Shown in pieces: positions 1 through 8,259 of a DNA stretch of 16,096 nt (position 1 is its first letter; each line of letters opens with the position of its first letter). The stretch is from Odoribacter sp036657595 (GTDB lineage: Bacteria > Bacteroidota > Bacteroidia > Bacteroidales > Marinifilaceae): positions 1 through 16,096 of the forward strand of contig JAVXFZ010000060.1 in the NCBI GenBank assembly GCA_036657595.1. Direction: 5' to 3'. Position numbers and translations under genes: made by a program. The notes beneath the pieces were generated by a model. The model saw only the letters and a program-made list of their open reading frames with translations. It did not search any database and was not told where the DNA came from.

Positions 1-138
1 ATCCCCTATCACCGTCACCTCCGAGAAAAAATGACTCTGCTGCTTATCTATATTTTGTAACTCACTCCCGCTTTGCCGCAACAAATCCATAAGACGTGTC
101 CCCACAAATCCGGAACCGCCGATTAAAGTAATTTTCAT
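1..138 (-). CDS. NAD-dependent epimerase/dehydratase family protein (partial, N-terminal 46 codons)
   Basis: Only the N-terminus lies in the window; the gene runs off the left edge. The ATG at 138..136 overlaps the stop of the preceding glycosyltransferase in an ATGA junction, typical of translational coupling. The first residues read MKITLIGGSGFVGTRLMDLL, a beta strand followed by the GGSGFVG dinucleotide-binding loop of extended short-chain dehydrogenases. Family members epimerise, dehydrate or reduce nucleotide sugars in the cytosol. At the end of Bacteroidales polysaccharide operons such a gene is often a 4-ketohexosamine reductase or 4-epimerase that makes the first sugar (for example UDP-N-acetyl-quinovosamine or -fucosamine), followed by a phosphoglycosyl transferase. 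That role is an inference from position, because the catalytic Tyr-x-x-x-Lys lies outside the window. Confidence 0.8.
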   Translation of the reverse strand, partial: MKITLIGGSGFVGTRLMDLLRQSGSELQNIDKQQSHFFSEVTVIGD

Positions 139-1253
139 ACGTACAGTTTTTTTAAATCATCCGAAATACGAGTTACTGTAAATAAACTTTCTACCCTCTC
201 ACGAGCTTGTTTTGCGAACTTTTCTCTCAATGGATTATTACCCAATAGTCTATCTATTGCATCGGCTAATTTTATCACATCACTATTAGGAACTTCAAGA
301 CCCGTGACACCATCAAGATTCACCCAGTTTACTCCAGAACCCTTTATTGTAAAAGTGACCGCTGGTGTATTGCAGTACATTGCTTCTGCCAATACAACAC
401 CGAAAGCTTCATTCTTAGTTATAGAAGGAAATACAAATAAATCTGCCGCATAGTAATATGCAGTTAGTTCTTCATCAGGTATTCTTCCAACAAAATGAAT
501 ATTAGAAACTTTATTGATTCTTTTTAATTGGCCAGTTAAAGGTCCCTGTCCTCCAATTACTATTTCACATTTAGACGTTATTTTTGAAGCAGCTTCTAAT
601 AGATACTGTAGTCCTTTATAAGGCACGTGACGTCCAATAAACAAGACAATCGGTTTATTATTATAAGAATCTTTTATTTGCATGACTTTATTCTTGACTC
701 TTTCTGTATAATCAAACTTTTTAGGCTTAATAATATTAGGTAGTACATCTACCTTACCTTTAAATTTTTGTAAAGACTTAGAGCCTAAAACATAGTTAGG
801 ACTTGTTGCCAAAATAATATCTGCTCTTTTTAACAATCTTGTTTCTATAGGCTTAATAAAATAATACAACATTTTTTGAGCTACAATATCAGAATGCCAA
901 TGTACTATCAACCTTATGTTCCCTGATAATGAGGAAAGTAGATAATATGCAATTAAAGGATTAGGAGCATGAAAATGAATTACATCTGGTTTAAAATCAT
1001 GAATTAACTTTTTCAAATCCTTTTTATAAGATATCGACAATGCCTGACTGGCTATTTTTTTGAAAGCTCCAACCCGCATAACTTCAATTCCCTCATATTT
1101 ATCCAAAATTGTCAAATCGGAATCGTTAAAACAGATCACTCTTTGCTCCACATTATCAACTGAAATCAAGTAATTTACAATATTATAACACACATCTTCA
1201 ATTCCTCCAGTATGAGGAGGATAATAGTTCGGTATATGAAGAATCTTTTTCAT
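135..1253 (-). CDS. Glycosyltransferase family 4 (GT-B fold)
   Basis: This 372-residue protein has the two-domain GT-B layout and GT4 signatures. The N-terminus (MKKILHIPNYYPPHTGGIED) carries the glycine-rich acceptor-side loop seen in GT4 enzymes. The linker and C-terminal domain start near residue 200 with VLFIGRHVPYKG, and the nucleotide-sugar site shows the E-x7-E motif (Glu282 and Glu290 in NEAFGVVLAEAM). It should add one sugar with retention of configuration to the lipid-linked repeat unit on the cytosolic face of the inner membrane. The ATG at 1253 lies 3 bases after the stop of the upstream GT4 gene, and its TGA overlaps the next start. Donor and acceptor cannot be told from the sequence. 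It is probably an early-acting transferase, as genes near the initiating enzyme often are, but this is a guess. Confidence 0.9.
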   Translation of the reverse strand: MKKILHIPNYYPPHTGGIEDVCYNIVNYLISVDNVEQRVICFNDSDLTILDKYEGIEVMRVGAFKKIASQALSISYKKDLKKLIHDFKPDVIHFHAPNPLIAYYLLSSLSGNIRLIVHWHSDIVAQKMLYYFIKPIETRLLKRADIILATSPNYVLGSKSLQKFKGKVDVLPNIIKPKKFDYTERVKNKVMQIKDSYNNKPIVLFIGRHVPYKGLQYLLEAASKITSKCEIVIGGQGPLTGQLKRINKVSNIHFVGRIPDEELTAYYYAADLFVFPSITKNEAFGVVLAEAMYCNTPAVTFTIKGSGVNWVNLDGVTGLEVPNSDVIKLADAIDRLLGNNPLREKFAKQARERVESLFTVTRISDDLKKLYV

Positions 1254-1256
1254 TTT

Positions 1257-2354
1257 TTAAATAAGGAATATTTGGTAGACAATCTTTTCAAAATGAGCAT
1301 AATCAAAAATCGAAGAACTGTTATGTGAAGCGAAAGCCATTTTATTATATAAATCCAAATCAGATACTAAATCATTTATTCGGCAAGCAATAGCAGTAGC
1401 ATCCTTAATCGGTACAGTAAAACCATCCACAGTGTCCACAACAATTTCTGCCTGTCCTCCAATATTAGTAGTAATCACAGGTAATCCCACGCTTTTTGCT
1501 TCAACAAGGACTAAAGGCAATGCCTCCCTAATAATTGTCGGAACTACAATCAAATCAATTGAAGAATACATTTCCGAAATAATATCAGAACAAAATCCCA
1601 TAAATTTCACACGGTTATGGGCTAACATCTTCAAAGAAGATTCTAAATAACCTTCTCCATATATTCTAAATTCAATTTCAGGAGAAGAATCCAAGGCAGC
1701 AAGAACAAAATATTCAAATCCTTTTATTTCTATTAAAGAGCCGACAACCGCTATTACAAACTTTTTATTGGTTTTCTCGCCTTTAAATCCCTTATTATTC
1801 TGATTAGGATTATAAAGTAACATCTTGTTATCAAGAGGTATACTATCGAATACTACTTTAGAAACACAAAAAATACATTCTGCTTTCTTAAGATAAGAAA
1901 GCAGATAACGATTAAAAAACGAATTGGTATTTTCAACCAAATGAGCATGATATATATAAGGCGTATTATATTTCCTATTTAAATAACATGCAAATAGTAA
2001 AGCCTTTTTGGTGGTGGCATATATAACACATTTCTCCATCTCAAATTCCCGTCGGAGTTTCATAACATTTACCTTCCAAAAAATCAAAAAACACACAACT
2101 TCAAGTATCCGAGACAAAAGTTTCATTGTATTCGGGAATACTTTGGAATGAAGAATCGTAACCTTTGATAAGGGATGCTTATCCCGTACCAATTGCATAT
2201 AACGGGAAGTTTCTGTAAAATCAACAAAATGTAACGGATGATCTTTAGATAAGATATCACTGACCAATAATGTTATCTTTTGTCCGCCACCGAATCCCGC
2301 TTTTGAAGAATCTTCAAATACAATAATTTGTTTCCCTGTAATTTTATTTATCAT
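1257..2354 (-). CDS. Glycosyltransferase family 4 (GT-B fold)
   Basis: A 365-residue GT4-type transferase. The N-terminal domain begins with a FEDSSKAGFGGGQK segment, a variant of the glycine-rich loop. The C-terminal donor domain starts near residue 200 (FVIAVVGSLIEIKGFEYF) and carries the E-x7-E motif at Glu277/Glu285 (REALPLVLVEAK) and a GGQAEIV loop. It is expected to be a retaining sugar transferase acting on the undecaprenyl-linked repeat unit in the cytosol. The ATG at 2354 lies inside the end of the polymerase gene (11-base overlap), so the two are likely co-translated. A hydrophobic stretch near residues 84-94 may be membrane-associating. It is not a duplicate of the other two GT4 proteins of the locus, with which it shares only the family motifs. 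The donor sugar is unknown. Confidence 0.9.
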   Translation of the reverse strand: MINKITGKQIIVFEDSSKAGFGGGQKITLLVSDILSKDHPLHFVDFTETSRYMQLVRDKHPLSKVTILHSKVFPNTMKLLSRILEVVCFLIFWKVNVMKLRREFEMEKCVIYATTKKALLFACYLNRKYNTPYIYHAHLVENTNSFFNRYLLSYLKKAECIFCVSKVVFDSIPLDNKMLLYNPNQNNKGFKGEKTNKKFVIAVVGSLIEIKGFEYFVLAALDSSPEIEFRIYGEGYLESSLKMLAHNRVKFMGFCSDIISEMYSSIDLIVVPTIIREALPLVLVEAKSVGLPVITTNIGGQAEIVVDTVDGFTVPIKDATAIACRINDLVSDLDLYNKMAFASHNSSSIFDYAHFEKIVYQIFLI

Positions 2355-3417
2355 CAGAATTGATTAACAAGGCACCAAAAAGTAGTTGTCCAGGAATAGA
2401 GCATAATCCGGGATAATGGAAAGCACCAATCATAAATAATAAGACTGGAATATTTAAAATCTTTCTTTTTAAAATCACATAAAACCAAAACAATAAAACT
2501 CCGACATATCCGTAAGCTTCCAACATATCAAGCCAACCAAAATCAGACATAATCCTTAATTCTTGTCCGGCAGTATAATTATAACCAAACAGGAACTCCA
2601 TTAACGATTTGTTTAGCATATTTACAACAACCATAATCTGATCCGCTTTAAACGAAATCAGATAGGAATAATAGGTCATAGACATTTTACTCAATAATCC
2701 GGCATCTTCATTCTCCATCATCAATAACATGAAATATACTAAGATGAATAAGAATAAAATACCAACAATTAATTTCCATCCCCGATACAATTGATATCTA
2801 TAAAAGATAAATAAAAAGAAAAGTAAAAATCCCGTTCCAGAACCTAAAAACAGCAACGGTAAAATAGCGTATAAAATATATCTATCTTTATATAAAATCC
2901 GTTGTCGCCAGTGAATACAGGCAAGAAGAACAACTACAATACTCGCTGAAACGGTCGGACTACTTCCCAGCCCATAGCTACGATGAAATCCCCCCATCAT
3001 TTCAGCCGCAGAGATGTTTAATTTCCCTCCCGGCACATTCTTCATCATATCAATAGGTACAATAGTATTAATCAACACAAAATCCAAAATTGTAACACCA
3101 CATACAAGAAAAAAAAGCAACCGATAATCAAGTTTAAAACCCGAATATTTAAAGAATATATAGAATAGAATAAACCCCCAATAGAACTTAAACAATAATA
3201 TATTGTCCAAGATACTTATTCCAAAACTTTTCACCACACAAATCACACCCAATGACAGAAATAGAAACAGATCAGTATAACTGAATATCATCGATTTACG
3301 TTTCCCTATCATCCATGCAAACAAAAGTAATATGATTAATATATGGGCATAAAATCCTATGCCCATATATTGTATGAACATAAGTAACACAAGAATAAGT
3401 CCTGTTATTCTTCTCAC
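2344..3417 (-). CDS. wzy: O-antigen/capsule polymerase, Wzy-like integral membrane protein
   Basis: A 357-residue, very hydrophobic protein with roughly ten predicted membrane spans, beginning directly with one (ITGLILVLLMFIQYMGIGFY). Between the middle spans is a polar segment with GGFHRSYGLGSSPTVSAS (about residues 142-159), resembling the Arg/Gly/Ser-rich periplasmic loops of Wzy polymerases. Wzy proteins share little sequence, so the call rests on topology, length and position directly after the flippase. The role would be periplasmic polymerisation of flipped repeat units. The chosen start is GTG at 3417; no in-frame ATG lies between the flippase stop and this codon, and the first internal ATG would remove part of the first span. 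The end overlaps the next GT4 start by 11 bases. An O-antigen ligase-type protein is the main alternative. Confidence 0.75.
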   Translation of the reverse strand: MRRITGLILVLLMFIQYMGIGFYAHILIILLLFAWMIGKRKSMIFSYTDLFLFLSLGVICVVKSFGISILDNILLFKFYWGFILFYIFFKYSGFKLDYRLLFFLVCGVTILDFVLINTIVPIDMMKNVPGGKLNISAAEMMGGFHRSYGLGSSPTVSASIVVVLLACIHWRQRILYKDRYILYAILPLLFLGSGTGFLLFFLFIFYRYQLYRGWKLIVGILFLFILVYFMLLMMENEDAGLLSKMSMTYYSYLISFKADQIMVVVNMLNKSLMEFLFGYNYTAGQELRIMSDFGWLDMLEAYGYVGVLLFWFYVILKRKILNIPVLLFMIGAFHYPGLCSIPGQLLFGALLINSDDK

Positions 3418-3436
3418 AACTCTTAATGTACAAATA

Positions 3437-4969
3437 TTATCTAAAGTTGAGATTTTTCAACTTTAACAAATAGTTTCTTATTTCAGGGAATGTAATAATG
3501 CAAAGTATAAAAGACACGATAAAAATTATTCCCATAAAAGTTAGATTATATAAAAGTGCCAATACACTCTTTTCGAGAAACATATAAGGTTCTATCAAGA
3601 TACATAATATTACACATCCAATTACAGGAATAAAACAACGTCTTATAATACCACCTATATATTGAAAATACGAAAATTGGATCATACGACCAATAATAAA
3701 AAAATAAAAAAAAGTTGACAAGCAGAATGCACAGACTTTCATTACAGCAAAAGCGTATAAGCCAATATGACTAAAAAATAAAATAACTCCTCCCCAAAAA
3801 ACAACGACATTAATGGCAGATGCAAGATATAAAGTTCTGTTACATAGCTTTGCTGTAATCAATGCTTGTGATGGATAAGAAAAGAAAGCAAATAAATTAC
3901 TGAAAACCAATATGCTTGTCAAAGATATCGCCTGCTCATATTGCACTCCAACCCAACTATAAAGGAAGGGTTTCGCAAGCAACGCTATAATCAGAATAGG
4001 AAACACAGAAAGAGGAAGAAGTACTCTTGTTGTAAATAAAAAAAAACGATTCAGTCCCACTTGATCTCCAACACCAATAAAATGGTTAAAGCGTGCTGTA
4101 AATGGAGTGTAAATAACCCCCAGAAACGTTCGAAATAAAGCAAGTACAGAAAAAGCAATTGCATAAATAGACACCATTTCAGGTCCCATCAATTTTGCTA
4201 TTACAATCTGATCTAATTCATAATATAAAATCCAACAAAACATAGAAAAAAGACTAACAAAAGCCAATCCTTTGAGTTTTTCAAAAATTGATTTGTTAAA
4301 CTTTATATTTTTAATAAAATTCTTAATATCATAACCATAATTCAATACAGCATAGACAAATGCACCGACCGTCACACACAAAGTAATAATTTGGAAAAAT
4401 AAATAATAACTAACAATCATATAACGTCCATTCGTAAAAAACACCAAAACAGAAAGAATTTTCATCACATTCCCAATAATCAAAATTCGTTGATACTTAT
4501 AGTCTTCCATCCTGACACTGTAAATAATGCCTAATATTCTTTGAAAAGCTATAATCGGAGAAGAAAATGCCAATATTACTAAAAGCCAACGAGCCGTATT
4601 AACATCAGATTGTTTTGTTAATCCGGCAATCAACCAATGAGGATTATATGCAAATAAAAGAATTACGAAGGACACAACAGCCATAAAAATCAAAAGAATA
4701 AAACCTGTAAAAGATATTATCTCATATTCTGATTTTCTATCATCCTTTGCATAACATTCTGCTGCAAATTTCTGACCCGCAGTCATAAATCCTAAATCAG
4801 CATAACTAAAATAAATTGTCAATGAAACACAAATAGAATAGATTCCAAAAAGAAATTTATTGCCGGATAAATATGGTGTGACAATAAATAACGATACAAT
4901 ACCTAAGAGTACTGAAATAAACTGAAATATGTAAATCTTTATATAAGTTTTTGTATAAGATTTTTCCAT
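3437..4969 (-). CDS. wzx: Polysaccharide flippase, Wzx/MATE-like
   Basis: A 510-residue membrane protein with about 12 to 14 hydrophobic helices spread over its whole length, as in the oligosaccharidyl-lipid flippases (polysaccharide biosynthesis protein family, MOP/MATE superfamily). The N-terminal helix is preceded by charged residues (MEKSYTKTYIKIYIFQF), and the conserved first pair of helices includes PYLSGNKFLFGIYSICVSL and YADLGF. Short charged loops between helix pairs (for example RMEDYKYQRI) fit the family. It should move undecaprenyl-PP-linked repeat units from the cytosolic to the periplasmic leaflet. It sits between a GT2 transferase and the Wzy-like polymerase, which supports a Wzx/Wzy-dependent system. 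The start is ATG at 4969, 21 bases after the GT2 stop. A run of nine T (coding strand, 4038..4046) lies in frame within the gene. Confidence 0.9.
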   Translation of the reverse strand: MEKSYTKTYIKIYIFQFISVLLGIVSLFIVTPYLSGNKFLFGIYSICVSLTIYFSYADLGFMTAGQKFAAECYAKDDRKSEYEIISFTGFILLIFMAVVSFVILLFAYNPHWLIAGLTKQSDVNTARWLLVILAFSSPIIAFQRILGIIYSVRMEDYKYQRILIIGNVMKILSVLVFFTNGRYMIVSYYLFFQIITLCVTVGAFVYAVLNYGYDIKNFIKNIKFNKSIFEKLKGLAFVSLFSMFCWILYYELDQIVIAKLMGPEMVSIYAIAFSVLALFRTFLGVIYTPFTARFNHFIGVGDQVGLNRFFLFTTRVLLPLSVFPILIIALLAKPFLYSWVGVQYEQAISLTSILVFSNLFAFFSYPSQALITAKLCNRTLYLASAINVVVFWGGVILFFSHIGLYAFAVMKVCAFCLSTFFYFFIIGRMIQFSYFQYIGGIIRRCFIPVIGCVILCILIEPYMFLEKSVLALLYNLTFMGIIFIVSFILCIITFPEIRNYLLKLKNLNFR

Positions 4970-4990
4970 TATTTATTAAGAAAACAAATA

Positions 4991-5935
4991 TTATTGTATA
5001 CGATATATACTACCTCTCACTCTATACAAAACTTCATAATATCTCTCTTTAGTGGTAAAAAGAAACAATAAAGGAAACAACAATTTATATGATAAAAAGA
5101 AATTACGATATATCAGCCTGAATACCTCTCTCTTCCTATTAACTTCAATTGCTTCATTTATCTTTGCATTCACGATTCTCACTCTCAACCATCTTAAAGA
5201 TGTAGCATTTTGTTCTATCTCTTCACTAGTCATTAAAACTGTGGTAAGATGCATAAACAAATCGGTCAACTCTTTTCCCCAGCCGACCTTCATTTGAAAA
5301 GTTAATGAACCGTTATGCATACGATATAACATCAAAGGCTCACTACAATAATATACAGATTTTAAATGAGCGATCCGTAAAAAAAAATCATAATCTTCCA
5401 CTAATGAATAAGCATTATTAAAACTTATTCCTTCTTTTTTTAGAAACCCATTATCCACGATGGAAGCAGACATGCCAATCGTATATGAACGCAAAAGATC
5501 TGAAAAGCCATATATATGATCATCTCCCATCTTATTAATCAACCATTTCGATTGATCATTAAATTGATAATAATTAGAATAGAAAATACTGATATCCTCT
5601 GATTGCTGAAAAGCTGTTATTCCTCTTGACAAAAAAGATGAGAACCACACATCATCGGTATCAAGAAAAGCAATATATCTACCTTCAGCTTTTGCCATTG
5701 CCAAATTTCTGGCCTCACCCAAAGAAGTATGAGAAACGGCTCTGAAATATCTGATTCTTTTATCCTCAAAAGCGGATACAATCAGTGCACTTGAATCCGT
5801 AGAACAATTATCCCATAAAATAATTTCCCAATTTTGATATTCCTGAGCAAAGACACTATTGATAGAATCTTTTAAATACTTCTCTCCGTTATAACAGTTC
5901 ATAATAACGGATACCAGTGGAATTTTCCCTATCAT
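4991..5935 (-). CDS. Glycosyltransferase family 2 (GT-A fold)
   Basis: A 314-residue GT2 transferase. The N-terminal GT-A domain starts with PLVSVIMNCYNGEKYLKDSI, typical of family 2, followed by WDNCSTDSS and the metal-binding acidic motif DTDD at residues 92-95 (AFLDTDDVWF). The EDYDFFLR segment around residues 180-187 is the usual second acidic region of the donor/acceptor site. The C-terminal 60 residues are basic and hydrophobic, perhaps for membrane association. It should be an inverting transferase that adds one sugar to the repeat unit in the cytosol. Its ATG overlaps the stop of the upstream aminotransferase by one base (TAATG), suggesting coupling to the CDP-sugar cassette; it may use that sugar, which is an inference. 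A run of nine T (coding strand, 5379..5387) lies in the EDYDFFLR region. Confidence 0.92.
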   Translation of the reverse strand: MIGKIPLVSVIMNCYNGEKYLKDSINSVFAQEYQNWEIILWDNCSTDSSALIVSAFEDKRIRYFRAVSHTSLGEARNLAMAKAEGRYIAFLDTDDVWFSSFLSRGITAFQQSEDISIFYSNYYQFNDQSKWLINKMGDDHIYGFSDLLRSYTIGMSASIVDNGFLKKEGISFNNAYSLVEDYDFFLRIAHLKSVYYCSEPLMLYRMHNGSLTFQMKVGWGKELTDLFMHLTTVLMTSEEIEQNATSLRWLRVRIVNAKINEAIEVNRKREVFRLIYRNFFLSYKLLFPLLFLFTTKERYYEVLYRVRGSIYRIQ

Positions 5936-7053
5936 TATTTCAATGTAGCTTTTATAACATTACAAATATAATAGATATCATCCTCTGTTAAAGAGGGGTG
6001 TAAAGGTAAGGTAATTAATTCTCTATAAACATTCTCAGTATGTATTAAAGTCGAATTATCCTGATTTACAGCAAATAATGATAGTAAATGATTAGGCTTA
6101 TAATGCATCCCAGTAGCGACCCCAGCATCTGCTAACTTATCTTTTAATAAATCTCTTTTTTCTGCATCAACCCGAATAACAAAAATATGAGGAACAACTT
6201 CTTCATAATTACATTCAACCAACTTGACAACTCCAGATAATTCCTTTTGATAAATTTTAGCATACTTTTGTCTCATCTCTTTAAAATAAGGAAACTTTTT
6301 CAATTGAGTATACCCAATTGCTGCCATAAGATTACTCATGTGATAACGCCATCCTTGACTATGTACATCAAAATCCCAAGTCCTAATTCCTTTAAAACGA
6401 CTATCCGTATCATTTTCAACCCCCACCAATCGAGCATCTTTTATTCGTCTTTGAACTTCCTTATCCTCTGTAATAATCATTCCCCCCTCACCTGAAGTAA
6501 TATTTTTGATACCATCCATACTAATGCAACAAATATCTCCAAAACTACCGATTAATTTACCATGATAAACCGATCCAAAAGTATGAGAAGCATCTTCAAT
6601 AACTCTTAAATGATACTTTTCGGCAAACTCATAAATCGCATCAAGATCTCCAACATTCCCGGCATAATGAATAGGCATAATTGCTTTCGTATGTGCAGTC
6701 AACTTCCTCTCAGCATCATTCAAATCAATAGTAAGTGTATTATCATTTACTTCACAAGCAATAGGTGTTGCTCCCGTCGCCTTTATTGCCTGAAAACAGG
6801 CCACATAAGTCAATGATTGAACCAAAACCTCATCCCCTCCTTTAATGTCTGCACCTTGTAATGCTAAATGTAAAGCAGCAGTACCAGTATTCACCAAAGT
6901 AACATCACGCTGAAAAAAAACAGAAAGATCAGCTTCAAATTTTTTCACATCTTGCCCCATTCCAAGGTATTCTCTCCTCAAAACATCGGTTACTGCATCT
7001 ATCTCTTCTTGTCCAATGACAGATTTAGATAATTTAATATTTCTTACTTCCAT
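5935..7053 (-). CDS. DegT/DnrJ/EryC1/StrS-family sugar aminotransferase
   Basis: A 372-residue PLP enzyme of the sugar aminotransferase family. Visible elements are the phosphate-binding NTGTAAL (residues 55-61), the aspartate that pairs with the pyridine nitrogen (VIEDASH, Asp154), and the Schiff-base lysine in SMDGIKNITSGEGG (Lys183). Because the lysine is present, this should be a true aminotransferase and not an RfbH-type dehydrase, where it is histidine. It likely transfers an amino group from glutamate to a CDP-linked keto-6-deoxyhexose made by the RfbF/RfbG pair just upstream. The start taken is the ATG at 7053, which overlaps the rfbF stop by 10 bases; the open frame extends to a TTG at 7074, but the family normally begins at MEVRNIKLSK-like sequence. 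Whether C3 or C4 is aminated cannot be read from the sequence. Confidence 0.92.
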   Translation of the reverse strand: MEVRNIKLSKSVIGQEEIDAVTDVLRREYLGMGQDVKKFEADLSVFFQRDVTLVNTGTAALHLALQGADIKGGDEVLVQSLTYVACFQAIKATGATPIACEVNDNTLTIDLNDAERKLTAHTKAIMPIHYAGNVGDLDAIYEFAEKYHLRVIEDASHTFGSVYHGKLIGSFGDICCISMDGIKNITSGEGGMIITEDKEVQRRIKDARLVGVENDTDSRFKGIRTWDFDVHSQGWRYHMSNLMAAIGYTQLKKFPYFKEMRQKYAKIYQKELSGVVKLVECNYEEVVPHIFVIRVDAEKRDLLKDKLADAGVATGMHYKPNHLLSLFAVNQDNSTLIHTENVYRELITLPLHPSLTEDDIYYICNVIKATLK

Positions 7054-7808
7054 GGTGCTTGTCCTGATTTCCAAAATTCCTCCAATATTTGCCGTTCTCT
7101 TACCGTATCCATTGATTGCCAGAATCCATCATGCTTGTAGGCAGACAACTGACTATTTTTAACAAGGTTTTCCAAAGGTTCTTTCTCAAAGATTGTAGCA
7201 TCATCTTTAATATAGCGGAATATTTCAGGTTCTAAAACAAAGAAACCTCCATTAATACGTCCACCCTCCAATTGAGGCTTTTCTTTAAAATCAAGTACAC
7301 AACTCCCTTCGTCTATTGTCAACTCGCCGAAACGGGCGGTCGGGTGTACAGCAGATAACGTAGCTGTTTTTCTCGATTTCTTATGAAAATCCACTAATTT
7401 TCCAATATCAATGTTTGAAAGTCCATCTCCATAGGTCAACATAAAAGTCTCATTCCCAATAATATCTTCAAGACGTTTAATTCTTCCTCCCGTCATTGTA
7501 TCCAACCCTGTATCAACTAAAGTCACTTTCCAATCTCTGGGATATTTATTTATATATTTCATCTCTCCTGATGATAAATCCACATTAAAATCATTATTAA
7601 GAGCATAATAGTTAAGAAAATACTCTTTAATAATCTGCGCCTTATATCCTAAAGCAATAACAAAATCATTATAACCGAATTTTGAATACCAATTCATGAT
7701 ATGCCACAAAATGGGCTGCTCGCCAATTTCAACCATAGGCTTTGGTATCTTGGTTGTATATTCTGAAATCCTTGTTCCTTTTCCTCCAGCTAATATTACC
7801 GTTTTCAT
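7044..7808 (-). CDS. rfbF: Glucose-1-phosphate cytidylyltransferase
   Basis: A 254-residue nucleotidyltransferase of the length expected for RfbF. It makes CDP-glucose from CTP and glucose 1-phosphate, the first step of CDP-linked deoxysugar synthesis in the cytosol. The N-terminal nucleotide-binding signature is VILAGGKGTRISEYT with IPKPMVEIG, the metal/substrate motif is YGDGLSNID, and the sugar-binding elements NGGFFVLEPEIF and DGFWQSMDTVRERQ near the C-terminus are characteristic of RfbF rather than of thymidylyl- or uridylyltransferases. It is flanked by the RmlC-like cupin (7-base gap) and an aminotransferase (10-base overlap), with CDP-glucose 4,6-dehydratase one gene upstream, which confirms the CDP branch. 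Confidence 0.95.
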   Translation of the reverse strand: MKTVILAGGKGTRISEYTTKIPKPMVEIGEQPILWHIMNWYSKFGYNDFVIALGYKAQIIKEYFLNYYALNNDFNVDLSSGEMKYINKYPRDWKVTLVDTGLDTMTGGRIKRLEDIIGNETFMLTYGDGLSNIDIGKLVDFHKKSRKTATLSAVHPTARFGELTIDEGSCVLDFKEKPQLEGGRINGGFFVLEPEIFRYIKDDATIFEKEPLENLVKNSQLSAYKHDGFWQSMDTVRERQILEEFWKSGQAPWK

Positions 7809-7815
7809 TTTCTAT

Positions 7816-8259
7816 TTATTTATTCCAATTATATGCTATATGTGATTCCAGAATAGGAATATTTTCCTGTTCAGAAGGATCATGTTCTATATCTGCCAAA
7901 TTCAATAATAAATTCAACTGTTCACCAACACCTTCAAAACCCATCCAGACACCAGGCGGAATTGTTAAACGTGCATAGTTATCACCCGTCGATAATACAA
8001 CTTCCTGAAATATTCCGTACGTTAAAGAATCAAGACGATCATCATAGAGCACAAAACGAATTTTTCCAACCGGACATACCAAATTTAATGTCATCTTATG
8101 GTGACGTTTCCAAGCTTTGACCGTCCCACATTTAATAGTTGAAAAGTAAGCTTCTCCAAAATCGACATAACCAAGATCAGATTTCTTCATTGCATGGAAT
8201 ATATCGCCTTTGGGATGATATATTTCCTTCAATGGTGTAACGAACACACCCTTAATCAT
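7816..8259 (-). CDS. RmlC-like cupin, dTDP-4-dehydrorhamnose 3,5-epimerase family
   Basis: A 147-residue small cupin, shorter than classical RmlC (about 180). The core reads GEAYFSTIKCGTVKAWKRHH, then a hydrophobic strand, VGKIRFVLYDDR and LTIPPGVWMGF, matching the RmlC jelly roll. By hand alignment the RmlC catalytic histidine corresponds to one of His53/His54, but the catalytic tyrosine (FLYK in RmlC) aligns with Asn120 in LLLNLADIEHDP. It probably acts on the CDP-4-keto-6-deoxyhexose, as an epimerase at C3 and/or C5 or as a ketoisomerase; which one is unclear. The start at 8259 gives an ATGA overlap with the dehydratase stop and the family-like N-terminus MIKGVFVTPLK; an ATG three codons upstream at 8268 is also possible. 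Confidence 0.85.
   Translation of the reverse strand: MIKGVFVTPLKEIYHPKGDIFHAMKKSDLGYVDFGEAYFSTIKCGTVKAWKRHHKMTLNLVCPVGKIRFVLYDDRLDSLTYGIFQEVVLSTGDNYARLTIPPGVWMGFEGVGEQLNLLLNLADIEHDPSEQENIPILESHIAYNWNK

Noticed and set aside
1432..1650. Plus-strand open frames here and at 5052, 6247, 6610, 7742, 8667, 9102, 12206, 12474 and 14985
   Set aside because: All lie antisense within well-supported minus-strand genes, have no recognisable domains, and show biased, low-complexity compositions expected of shadow frames.
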